Below the pieces are notes generated by a model. The model made no database searches. It worked only from the letters and a program-made list of their open reading frames with translations, and was not told the DNA's origin. Below, piece after piece: positions 38,193 through 46,103 of a stretch of DNA of 64,000 bases. Numbering within the stretch: the stretch's first letter is position 1; each line of letters begins with the position of its first letter. Source of the DNA: Pseudoponticoccus marisrubri (GTDB lineage Bacteria; Pseudomonadota; Alphaproteobacteria; Rhodobacterales; Rhodobacteraceae); NCBI RefSeq assembly GCF_001482405.1, contig NZ_LPXO01000006.1:124001-188000 (forward strand), read 5' to 3'. A program made the position numbers and the translations under genes.

Positions 38193-38325
38193 CGGGGGTG
38201 AGGCCGCAGGCCGAGGGGGCAGCGCCCCCTGCCCACCGCAAACACCCCGATCCGTCGGCAGGGGCTGTTTCCCGCTTTTCTTGAGGCCCGGGGCGCAGTA
38301 AGCACGGGGCCGCAAGGAGGGTGCC

Positions 38326-39411
38326 ATGACCAGCATCAAACCCCAGCCGGGCCTCATGGATATTGCGCTCTATGTCGGCGGCAAATCCCATATCGACGGC
38401 GTGGCCAACGTGATCAAGCTCAGCTCGAACGAGAACCCGTTCGGGCCCAGCCCCGCCGCGCAGGAGGCGGTCAAGCGTTCGGTGCACGAGCTGCATCGCT
38501 ACCCGTCCACCGACCATGCCGAGCTGCGCACGGCGATTGCCGAGGTGCACGGGCTGGAGGCCGACCGCATCATCTGCGGCGTCGGCTCGGACGAGATCAT
38601 CACCCTGCTCTGCCAGGCCTATGCCGGGCCGGGCACCGAGGTCATCCATACCGAGCACGGCTTTGCCATGTACCGCATCTCGGCGCTGGCCGCCTCGGCC
38701 ACCCCGGTCGAGGTGCGCGAACGCGAGCGTGTGACGGATGTCGATTCGATCCTCGATGCCTGCACCGAGGCGACACGGCTGGTCTTCATCGCCAACCCCA
38801 ACAACCCCACCGGCACGATGATCGGCATGGCCGAGATCGAGCGGCTGGCCGAGGGCATTCCCGAGCAGTGCCTGCTGGTGCTGGACGGCGCCTATGCCGA
38901 GTATGTCGAGGGCTATGACGGGGGCGCGAGGCTGGTCGAGATGCGCGACAACGTGGTGATGACGCGCACCTTCTCCAAGCTCTACGGGCTGGGCGGACTG
39001 CGCATCGGCTGGGGCTATGCCCCGCGCGAGGTGATCGACGTGCTGATGCGGATCCGCGGGCCGTTCAACCTGTCCACCACCCAGCTGGCCGCGGCCGAGG
39101 CGGCGGTGCGCGACCGCGCCTATGCCGAGAAATGCCGCGACGAGAACACCCGCCTGCGGGCCTGGCTGGCCGAGGCGCTGGCCGAGCATGGCGTGCCCTG
39201 TGACACCTCGACCGCCAACTTCGTGCTGGCCCGGTTCGGCGACACCGAGGAGGCCGAGGCCTGCGACGCCTATCTCCAGGGCCAGGGGCTGATCGTGCGC
39301 AAGGTGGGGGGCTACAAGCTTCCCAACTGTCTGCGCATCTCGGTGGGGGACGAGGCCTCGTGCCGCCGCGTCGCCTATTGCATCGGGCAGTTCAAGGCCG
39401 GCGCGCGATGA
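38326..39411 (+). CDS. hisC: Histidinol-phosphate aminotransferase
   Basis: A 361-residue fold-type I PLP aminotransferase. Motifs are [15 protein letters not shown] (about 28-42), [11 protein letters not shown] (about 155-165) and the cofactor lysine in [16 protein letters not shown] (about 213-228). In Rhodobacterales, this hisC is coupled to prephenate dehydrogenase, so it may also transaminate aromatic intermediates. ATG 38326 follows GCAAGGAGGGTGCC. Its stop overlaps the next start (ATGA, 39408-39411). Confidence 0.94.
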   Translation: MTSIKPQPGLMDIALYVGGKSHIDGVANVIKLSSNENPFGPSPAAQEAVKRSVHELHRYPSTDHAELRTAIAEVHGLEADRIICGVGSDEIITLLCQAYAGPGTEVIHTEHGFAMYRISALAASATPVEVRERERVTDVDSILDACTEATRLVFIANPNNPTGTMIGMAEIERLAEGIPEQCLLVLDGAYAEYVEGYDGGARLVEMRDNVVMTRTFSKLYGLGGLRIGWGYAPREVIDVLMRIRGPFNLSTTQLAAAEAAVRDRAYAEKCRDENTRLRAWLAEALAEHGVPCDTSTANFVLARFGDTEEAEACDAYLQGQGLIVRKVGGYKLPNCLRISVGDEASCRRVAYCIGQFKAGAR

Positions 39412-40334
39412 GCGGCACGCCCCTCTATCCCCGGGTGGCGCTGATCGGGCTGGGGCTGATCGCCTCGTCGATGTTCTGGTCGGCGCGGCGCAGCGGGGCC
39501 ATCGGCCATGTCGTGGGCTACGCACGCTCGGCCGAGACGCGCGAGACCGCGCGGCGCATCGGGCTCTGCGACAGCGTGGTCGACAGCGTCGCAGCGGCCG
39601 TGCGTGATGCCGACCTGGTGGTGCTGGCCACGCCGGTGGGCGCGATGGGCGCGGTCATGCAGGACATCGCGCCGCATCTGAAACCCGGCGCGCTGGTCAC
39701 CGACGTGGGCTCGGTCAAGCGCCGGGTGATCGAGGACGTGACCCCGCACCTGCCCGCGGGCGTGGATTTCGTGGGCTCGCACCCGATGGCGGGCACCGAA
39801 CATTCCGGGCCCGAGGCCGGCTTCGCCTCGCTCTTCGACAATCGCTGGTGCCTGATCGTGCCGGTCGAGGGGACGGACCCGGCGGTGATCGACCGGCTGG
39901 AGCGCTTCTGGCAGGCGCTGGGGGCCGAGACCGAGCGCATGGATGCCGACCATCACGACATGGTCTGCGCCGTGGTCAGCCATATCCCGCACCTGATCGC
40001 CTACACGATGGTGGGGGTGGCCGATGACCTGCGCCGCGTGTCGGACCGCGAGGTCATCAAGTTCTCGGCCGCGGGGTTTCGCGACTTCACCCGAATCGCC
40101 GCCAGCGACCCGACCATGTGGCGCGACGTCTTCCTGACCAACCGCGATGCCACGATCGAGGTGCTGGGCCGCTTCACCGAAGAGCTGTTTGCGCTGCAAC
40201 GCGCCATCCGGACCGGCGATGGTGAGCAGCTTCACGCCTATTTCACCCGCACCCGCGCCATCCGTCGTAGCATTCTGGAGGCCGGACAGGATACGGATAA
40301 ACCGGATTTCGGACGTGTCCATGTAGACCGGTGA
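39408..40334 (+). CDS. tyrA: Prephenate/arogenate dehydrogenase family protein
   Basis: A 308-residue NAD(P)-dependent dehydrogenase in tyrosine synthesis. The Rossmann motif is [13 protein letters not shown] (about 8-20). Prephenate dehydrogenase motifs are DVGSVKRRV and [16 protein letters not shown] (about 122-137), and SHIPHLIAY later. Translationally coupled with hisC (4-base overlap); together they can finish the tyrosine pathway through either prephenate or arogenate. Confidence 0.93.
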   Translation: MSGTPLYPRVALIGLGLIASSMFWSARRSGAIGHVVGYARSAETRETARRIGLCDSVVDSVAAAVRDADLVVLATPVGAMGAVMQDIAPHLKPGALVTDVGSVKRRVIEDVTPHLPAGVDFVGSHPMAGTEHSGPEAGFASLFDNRWCLIVPVEGTDPAVIDRLERFWQALGAETERMDADHHDMVCAVVSHIPHLIAYTMVGVADDLRRVSDREVIKFSAAGFRDFTRIAASDPTMWRDVFLTNRDATIEVLGRFTEELFALQRAIRTGDGEQLHAYFTRTRAIRRSILEAGQDTDKPDFGRVHVDR

Positions 40335-40345
40335 GGTGTGATCCC

Positions 40346-41008
40346 GTGAGAAAGACCGCCCTTGTGCTCTGTGCCGCGCTTGCGCTGGCCGCCTGTGGAA
40401 ACCGGGCCGAGCGGCCCGATCTCGGCGAAACCGGCGCCATGTCGCTGCTCAACCGGACGCTGGGCCGCGAGGCGGCGGCGCCCGAGGGCGGCGGGCTTTG
40501 CGGCGACCCGATGCTGGTGGGCGAGGTGGCCGGCCCGGTGGACGGGCGCGGCGCCTGCGGGATCGACAGCGCGGTGCGGCTGCGGGCCGTGGGTGACGTG
40601 CAGCTCAGCCAGGCGGCGCTGATCGACTGCACCACGGCCAAGGCGCTCAAGACCTGGCTGGACACCGGCGCCAAACCGGCCATCGGTACGCGCGGCGGTG
40701 GAATTTCTCGCCTGCGGGTGGCGGCGCATTACGCCTGCCGCACGCGCAACCACCAGAAGGGGGCGAAACTCTCCGAGCACGGGCGCGGCCGCGCGATCGA
40801 CATCTCGCTGATCCGGCTGGTGGACGGCACCTCGATCTCGGTGCTGGAAGGCTGGAACACCAAGCGCGACGGTCCGGCGCTGCGCAAGATGCACGCGGCC
40901 GCCTGCGGCCCCTTCGGCACGGTGCTGGGCCCCGAATCGGACCGGTTCCACAAGGATCATTTCCACTTCGACACCGCGCGCCACCGCGGCGGCAGCTACT
41001 GCCGGTAG
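40346..41008 (+). CDS. Extensin-like domain lipoprotein
   Basis: A 220-residue exported protein with a lipoprotein signal, MRKTALVLCAALALAACGN (Cys18 follows LAA). The Ext_C (extensin-like C-terminal) domain occupies about 55-220, with HYACRTRNHQKGAKLSEHGRGRAID (abridged, near 135-155) and C-terminal FHKDHFHFD, resembling metal-dependent DD-peptidase-like folds. It may act on peptidoglycan. GTG 40346 is preferred because of GAGGTGTGATCCC spacing; GTG 40331 would overlap the tyrA stop as GTGA. Confidence 0.83.
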   Translation: MRKTALVLCAALALAACGNRAERPDLGETGAMSLLNRTLGREAAAPEGGGLCGDPMLVGEVAGPVDGRGACGIDSAVRLRAVGDVQLSQAALIDCTTAKALKTWLDTGAKPAIGTRGGGISRLRVAAHYACRTRNHQKGAKLSEHGRGRAIDISLIRLVDGTSISVLEGWNTKRDGPALRKMHAAACGPFGTVLGPESDRFHKDHFHFDTARHRGGSYCR

Positions 41009-41031
41009 GGTCTGCGGGAAGGCCCTTCGGA

Positions 41032-41100
41032 AAACGCGTTCGGAACGCGTTTGCCAAGCGGTTTGCAAACCGCTTGAACCAAGCCGCTTCGAAGCGGCTT
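41032..41100. repeat. Three consecutive near-perfect palindromes between convergent genes
   Basis: AAACGCGTT-CGG-AACGCGTTT (41032-41052), AAGCGGTTTGCAAACCGCTT (41056-41075) and AAGCCGCTTCGAAGCGGCTT (41081-41100) lie side by side. Each is a perfect inverted repeat with 9-10 base pairs per arm. They fill the gap between the convergent extensin-like gene and the secreted-protein gene, so a bidirectional terminator or transcript-end stabiliser is plausible, but three in series is unusual. Confidence 0.8.
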
Positions 41101-41112
41101 CCCCGCGCAGGC

Positions 41113-41778
41113 TCAGGACTCGGCGCCCGGGCGTTCCGTCCGTCCGGTCTGCTCGAAGGGCAGACGGCCCTGCGGCGCCGCCGGTCTGAACGCCACCGGC
41201 TCCACCACCCGGCACTCGGCGCCCGGCGGCGTCGGCGTGGGCACATGCTTGCTGCATTCCGCGAGCGCCCGGCGGGCCGAGGCCTCGAACCCCGCACCGT
41301 CCCAGCCCAGCCCCCAGGCCCCGTCCATCGACACGGCCAGCGCCTTGGGCCCGGTCACGGTCTTCATCCGCTCGACCCCGTCCAGCACCGTCGAGGTGGC
41401 GACCAGCGCCAACTCGTCGCGGACCCCCTCCAGCGCCATCACCGCGTAGATCTCGCAATCGGGCGCGTGCCGGCCGCAGACCTTCAGCGCCTCGCGCTTG
41501 GCATAATCGATGCTCAGGTAGCCCCGCGCCCAGCCATAGGCGCCATCGGGCGAGACCGCAAACGCCCCCATGTGGCTCTGCTCGCTGGTGAAATTCGTCC
41601 ACCCCTCCTCGGCCGAGGAGACGCGCGGCAGGTCCATGCCGGGGGTGAAGCGCATCTCGAACGGGGTCTCCACCACCTGAAGCGGCTGGGCCTGCTGGGC
41701 CGCGGCCGGGCCGGCCAGCCCCAGCACAAGGGCCACAATCGCGGAGGACAGGCAGGAAAGGGATCGTGTATCAATCAT
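41113..41778 (-). CDS. Secreted protein with DUF4189-like repeats
   Basis: A 221-residue protein with a signal peptide (about 1-28, ending AAAQQ). Two related segments follow: MGAFAVSPDGAYGWARGYLSIDYAKREALKVC (abridged, about 70-101) and AVSMDGAWGLGWDGAGFEASARRALAEC (about 146-173). The pattern of a 'SxDGAxG...A...AL..C' motif with paired cysteines resembles DUF4189. Function is unknown. ATG 41778 is the first ATG before the signal sequence. A GGAAT-N17-CGTT sequence lies upstream. Confidence 0.65.
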   Translation of the reverse strand: MIDTRSLSCLSSAIVALVLGLAGPAAAQQAQPLQVVETPFEMRFTPGMDLPRVSSAEEGWTNFTSEQSHMGAFAVSPDGAYGWARGYLSIDYAKREALKVCGRHAPDCEIYAVMALEGVRDELALVATSTVLDGVERMKTVTGPKALAVSMDGAWGLGWDGAGFEASARRALAECSKHVPTPTPPGAECRVVEPVAFRPAAPQGRLPFEQTGRTERPGAES

Positions 41779-41837
41779 GGCGGCAACCGTTTGCAAGGCA
41801 ATCGGCCGCCAGTATGCCACGCTTTCGGCGCCCTGTA

Positions 41838-41863
41838 ACGCCCTTGCCGGGTCGGGTATTCCT
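41838..41863 (-). promoter_or_regulatory. Weak EcfG-like promoter match
   Basis: On the minus strand GGAAT (41863-41859) and CGTT (41841-41838) are separated by 17 bases. This is one base away from GGAAC-N16/17-CGTT and lies 60 bases before the start of the secreted-protein gene. The single mismatch in the -35 element makes it doubtful. Confidence 0.25.
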
Positions 41864-43530
41864 CAGCCCGTCCCGCCGGGATCGCGCCAGCGGTTCACGA
41901 TCGGGTAGCGCCGGTCGAGCCAGAAGGCCCGCGGCGTCAGCCGCACGCCCGGCGCCGACTGGAACCGCTTGTACTCGCTGATATAGAGCAGGTGCTCGAC
42001 CTTCTTCGCATCGGCCCGGTCGAACCCGGCGGCCACGCAATCCTCGATCGAGCCGTCGCGATCCACGAGGATCTCGAGGATCGCGTCCAGCACCGGGTAG
42101 TCGGGCAGGCTGTCGCTGTCCTTCTGGTCGGCGCGCAGCTCGGCCGAGGGCGGCTTGGTGATGATCCGCTCGGGGATCACCGTACCTGCCGGGCCGGCCA
42201 TCCAGTCGCGGTGCTGGGCGTTGCGCCAGCGGCAGGTCTCGAAGACGCGGGTCTTGTAGAGATCCTTGATCGGATTGTAGCCGCCGGCCATGTCGCCGTA
42301 GATCGTGGCATAGCCCACAGCCACCTCGGACTTGTTGCCGGTGGTCAGCAGCATCTCTCCGAACTTGTTGGACAGCGCCATCAGCAGCAGCCCGCGCAGG
42401 CGCGACTGCAGGTTTTCCTCGGTCAGGTCCTCGGCCCGGCCCGCGAAGAGCGGCGCCAGCGTGGCCGTCACCGCCGCGCGCGACTCGGCGATCGGCACGT
42501 AATCATAGTGGCAGCCCAGCGCCTTGGCGCAGGCCTCGGCATCCTCCAGCGAGGCGGGCGAGGTGTATTCCGAGGGCAGCATCACGCAGCGCACGTTCTC
42601 GGCGCCCAGCGCATCCACCGCGATCGTGGCGACCAGCGCGGAATCGATGCCGCCGGACAGGCCCAGCAGCACGCGGCCGAAGCCGGTCTTGCCGCAATAG
42701 TCGCGCAGCGACTCGACCATGGCGCGGTAATCCTGCTCCCAGGCGTCGGGATGGGGCGTGAACGGCCCGTTCATCGCCCGCCAGCCATCCGCCCCGCGCT
42801 CAAGGTCCACATGAGTCACCACCGCGTCAAAGACCGGCAGTTGCACCGCGATCTGCCCGCCCGGGTTCAGCACGAAGGACCCGCCGTCAAAGACCTGGTC
42901 GTCCTGCCCGCCCACCATGTTCAGGTAGACCAGCGGCAGGCCGGTCTCGACCACGCGGGCCACCATGTGGTTCAGCCGCGTCTCATACTTGCCGCGGTAA
43001 TAGGGCGAGCCGTTGGGCACCAGCAGGAACTCCGCCCCGGTCTCGGCCAGCGTCTCGGCCACGTCCTCATGCCAGGCATCCTCGCAGATGGGCGAGCCAA
43101 TGCGCGTGTCGCCCACCGCATAGGGCCCGGCGACGGGCCCGCTGTCGAAGATGCGCACCTCGTCGAACACGGTCTCGTTGGGCAGGTGATGCTTGAGCAC
43201 CCGGCTGACCACGCGCCCGCCGCGGCAGACATGGTAGGCGTTGAAAAGCTCGGTGCCCTCGATCCAGGGCCCGCCCACGGCCAGCGCCGGGCCATCGGCA
43301 CAGTCCCGCGCCAGCGCCTCGATCACCTCGATCGCATGGGCGTGGAAGGCGGGCTTCATCACCAGGTCCTGCGCGTTGTAGCCGGTGATGAACATCTCGG
43401 GCAGCGCCACGAGGTCGGCGCCCGCATCGCGCCCCTGCGCCCAGGCGTCGCGCGCCTTGGCGGCATTGCCGGCAAGGTCGCCGACCACGGGGTTCAGTTG
43501 TGCCAGTGTCAGGCGGAACCGGTCGGTCAT
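41863..43530 (-). CDS. nadE: Glutamine-dependent NAD(+) synthase
   Basis: A 555-residue two-domain enzyme making NAD from deamido-NAD with ATP and glutamine. The N-terminal nitrilase-type glutaminase domain (about 1-270) includes VALPEMFITGYN (Glu), LKHHLPNETVFDE (Lys) and GSPICEDAWHED (Cys nucleophile). The synthase domain (about 275-555) has the ATP P-loop LLGLSGGIDSALVATIA. Start ATG 43530 gives MTDRFRLTLAQLNP. It completes the NAD pathway downstream of pncA and pncB found at 36-38 kb. Confidence 0.96.
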   Translation of the reverse strand: MTDRFRLTLAQLNPVVGDLAGNAAKARDAWAQGRDAGADLVALPEMFITGYNAQDLVMKPAFHAHAIEVIEALARDCADGPALAVGGPWIEGTELFNAYHVCRGGRVVSRVLKHHLPNETVFDEVRIFDSGPVAGPYAVGDTRIGSPICEDAWHEDVAETLAETGAEFLLVPNGSPYYRGKYETRLNHMVARVVETGLPLVYLNMVGGQDDQVFDGGSFVLNPGGQIAVQLPVFDAVVTHVDLERGADGWRAMNGPFTPHPDAWEQDYRAMVESLRDYCGKTGFGRVLLGLSGGIDSALVATIAVDALGAENVRCVMLPSEYTSPASLEDAEACAKALGCHYDYVPIAESRAAVTATLAPLFAGRAEDLTEENLQSRLRGLLLMALSNKFGEMLLTTGNKSEVAVGYATIYGDMAGGYNPIKDLYKTRVFETCRWRNAQHRDWMAGPAGTVIPERIITKPPSAELRADQKDSDSLPDYPVLDAILEILVDRDGSIEDCVAAGFDRADAKKVEHLLYISEYKRFQSAPGVRLTPRAFWLDRRYPIVNRWRDPGGTG

Positions 43531-43678
43531 CGCGCTGCGCCCCTTCTCTGCATCTCTCCGGCGACATAGCAGAAGCGGCCGGGGATGAAAGCCCAAGCGG
43601 CCCGAAGCGGTTTCGCCCTTGCCCCCGCCAAGCGCCTACGGTCATGTGGAAGTGCCTGAAAGAACCGGGAAACCCGCC

Positions 43679-44329
43679 ATGCACAGCCCCCGCCCCCGCG
43701 TGCCCGCCTGTCTGCTTGCCGCCTGTTTGCTGGGCAGCGCGATCGCGGCCACCCCCGCCGAGGCCGCGTCCAAGACCTATCCCAGCGGTGCCGTCTACGA
43801 GGGCGAGATGTCGGGCGGCAAACCCCATGGCCAAGGCGTGATCCTCTTTCCCGACGGAAAGAGCCGCTACGAAGGCGCCTTCCGTGACGGCGCCTTGCAG
43901 GGCTATGGCCGGATCATCGACGCGACCGGCGCGATCACCTACGAAGGCCACGTGGTCGGTGGCCTGCGCAACGGGACCGGCCGGGCCTTCTACGCGACCA
44001 GCACCTATGAGGGCAGCTTCGCGGATGACAAGCGGCACGGCAAGGGCACCCTGCGCGGCGATGACGGTTATGTCTACACGGGCGACTGGCAGGCCGGCCA
44101 GCGCCATGGCACCGGGCGCGAGACACTGGGCGATGGCGGCATCTACGAAGGCGAATTCCGCGCCGACACGTGGCACGGCACCGGGCGTTTCACCTTTCCC
44201 GACGGCGCGGTCTATGCGGGCCGGTTCACCGCCGGCACCGCCACCGGGCGCGGCCGGCTGACCCATGCCGACGGCACCGTGCAGGAGGGGCTGTTCGCCG
44301 ATTTCCGCTATCTCGGCCCCGCCGACTAG
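43679..44329 (+). CDS. Secreted MORN-repeat protein (short paralogue)
   Basis: A 216-residue protein with a signal peptide (about 1-30, ending PAEAAS) and about seven MORN repeats of 22-23 residues, for example YEGEMSGGKPHGQGVILFPDG and YTGDWQAGQRHGTGRETLGDG (abridged). MORN repeats form open beta-sheets that bind lipids or proteins. It is followed at 44462 by a much longer paralogue. ATG 43679 precedes the signal peptide; its ribosome binding site is weak (CGGGAAACCCGCC). Confidence 0.8.
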   Translation: MHSPRPRVPACLLAACLLGSAIAATPAEAASKTYPSGAVYEGEMSGGKPHGQGVILFPDGKSRYEGAFRDGALQGYGRIIDATGAITYEGHVVGGLRNGTGRAFYATSTYEGSFADDKRHGKGTLRGDDGYVYTGDWQAGQRHGTGRETLGDGGIYEGEFRADTWHGTGRFTFPDGAVYAGRFTAGTATGRGRLTHADGTVQEGLFADFRYLGPAD

Positions 44330-44461
44330 CGCCGGCCGCCCCGGTCGGCGGCCCGTCCGCGCGGATGATCGGCGCGGCGGGGAAAGAGATTGCCCCTGTG
44401 CCCCGGCTCCTCTAGTCTTTGTCAAGACAAGAGAAAACCGCGCAACCGGACAGTCAATGGC

Positions 44462-45949
44462 ATGAAAATCGCTGGTACCGTCACCGCTGCCGTCGTGGCC
44501 TTCATGGGTCTCGCCGCGCTCGCGCAGGAAGAAGGCGAGGTCCAGACCAAGCAATACGATGATGGCGGGGTCTACGAGGGCACGTTCCAGAACGGGTTGC
44601 AGCACGGCACCGGCACCTACCGGCTGCCCAATGGCTACGAATATACCGGCGAATGGGTCGAGGGCGAGATCAAGGGCGAGGGCGTTGCGCGCTTCCCCAA
44701 CGGCTCGGTCTACGAGGGCCAGTTCGCCAAGGGCAAGCCCGAGGGCGTGGGCAAGATCATCTTCGCCGATGGCGGCACCTATGAGGGCACGTGGCTGGAC
44801 GGCAAGATCACCGGACAGGGCGTCGCGGTCTATGCCAATGGCGTGCGCTACGAAGGCTCCTTCCGCAACGCGCTGCACCACGGCCGCGGCGTGATGACCG
44901 CGCCCAACGGCTATGTCTATGACGGGCAGTGGGTGAACGGGGTCAAGGAAGGCCGCGCCACGATCACCTATCCCGACGGTTCGGTCTACGAGGGCCAGGT
45001 CGCCGATGGCGAGCGCGACGGCGAGGGCAAGCTGACCATGCCCGACGACCTGGTCTACGAAGGCACCTGGCGCGAGGGGCAGATCGACGGGCGCGGCCGG
45101 CTGGTCCAGCCCAATGGCGACATCTACGAGGGCCAGCTGGTCGACGGCCGCCGCGAAGGGCGCGGCAAGGTGACCTACGAGAATGGCGACATCTACGAGG
45201 GCGAGTTCAACAACGACCAGCGCCATGGCGAGGGGACGTTCATCGGCACGGATGGTTACCGCTACGAAGGCAACTGGATCACCGGCCAGATCGAGGGCCA
45301 GGGCAAGGTCACCTATCCCGACGGCTCGGTCTACGAGGGCGAGTTCAAGGGCGATCTCGCCAATGGCACCGGCAAGATCACCTATCCCGACGGCGCCACC
45401 TACGCCGGCGACTGGGTCGACGGCGTGATCCAGGGCGAGGGCATCGCCACCTATCCCAACGGGATGGTCTACGAGGGCAGCTTCGAGAATGCCCGCAATG
45501 ACGGGTTCGGCGTCATGACCTATCCCGATGGCTACCGCTACGAGGGCGACTGGCAGGACGGGCAGCGCCACGGCACCGGCCGCGCGGTCTATCCCGACGG
45601 CACCGTCTACGAGGGCCAGTTCCGCGAGGGCCAGCGCCATGGCGAGGGCGCCATCGCCATGCCCACCGGCTTCCGCTACGAGGGCGACTGGGTGCGCGGC
45701 GAGATCAACGGCGAAGGTATTGCCGTCTACGCCAATGGCGACGTCTACGAAGGCACCTTCCGCAATGGCAAGCGGCAGGGCGAGGGCACGATGCGCTATG
45801 CCAGCGGCGAACAGGCCACGGGCGAATGGCTGAACGGCGCGCTCGCCCGCCCGACCGAGGTGACCGATCCCGAGGCCGAGGCACAGGATACGCCCGAGAC
45901 GCCCGACGGCCCCGCGCCCGCCGAGGAGGCAACCGACCCCGCTGAGTGA
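44462..45949 (+). CDS. Secreted MORN-repeat protein (long paralogue, about 19 repeats)
   Basis: A 495-residue protein with a signal peptide (about 1-22, cleavage after ALA-Q) and about 19 tandem MORN repeats of 23 residues, each a variant of 'YEGxWxxGxxxGxGxxxxPDG', from about residue 30 to 465. A low-complexity acidic tail rich in Glu, Pro, Thr and Ala ends it. Repeats vary in DNA sequence as well as protein, so they are an old duplication and not a recent expansion. Periplasmic export of such a long MORN array is unusual; function is unknown. Confidence 0.85.
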   Translation: MKIAGTVTAAVVAFMGLAALAQEEGEVQTKQYDDGGVYEGTFQNGLQHGTGTYRLPNGYEYTGEWVEGEIKGEGVARFPNGSVYEGQFAKGKPEGVGKIIFADGGTYEGTWLDGKITGQGVAVYANGVRYEGSFRNALHHGRGVMTAPNGYVYDGQWVNGVKEGRATITYPDGSVYEGQVADGERDGEGKLTMPDDLVYEGTWREGQIDGRGRLVQPNGDIYEGQLVDGRREGRGKVTYENGDIYEGEFNNDQRHGEGTFIGTDGYRYEGNWITGQIEGQGKVTYPDGSVYEGEFKGDLANGTGKITYPDGATYAGDWVDGVIQGEGIATYPNGMVYEGSFENARNDGFGVMTYPDGYRYEGDWQDGQRHGTGRAVYPDGTVYEGQFREGQRHGEGAIAMPTGFRYEGDWVRGEINGEGIAVYANGDVYEGTFRNGKRQGEGTMRYASGEQATGEWLNGALARPTEVTDPEAEAQDTPETPDGPAPAEEATDPAE

Positions 45950-46103
45950 CCGCGCGCCCCGTCTGCTAGCCCGCCCTGCCCCATGGGCCGGGCCCGCATG
46001 CCGCGGTCGCGATACCGCCAGACTGACGCGAAAATCTGAAGAAGCCGTTACCGAACACGCGTTTCGGCGAAATCCCTGCCCGAAACGTACGAAACGGACA
46101 GGC

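Noticed and set aside
36067-39525. An 1152-codon minus-strand frame over pncA, pncB and hisC
   Set aside because: It spans three well-supported plus-strand genes and their intergenic gaps; lack of stop codons is due to high GC.
43067-45640. An 857-codon minus-strand frame over the MORN genes
   Set aside because: The apparent repeats (such as VDRAVGIG) are antisense reflections of MORN repeats on the plus strand, where signal peptides and repeat motifs are clear.
44540-45840. Regular DNA periodicity of about 69 bases resembling a repeat array
   Set aside because: It follows the 23-residue MORN unit; there are no constant repeats with unique spacers, so it is not a CRISPR array.
45950-46103. 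A terminator or small RNA between the long MORN gene and the photolyase gene
   Set aside because: A weak GC-rich palindrome (CCCATGGGCCGGGCCC) exists, but there is no T run and no conserved structure that I recognise.
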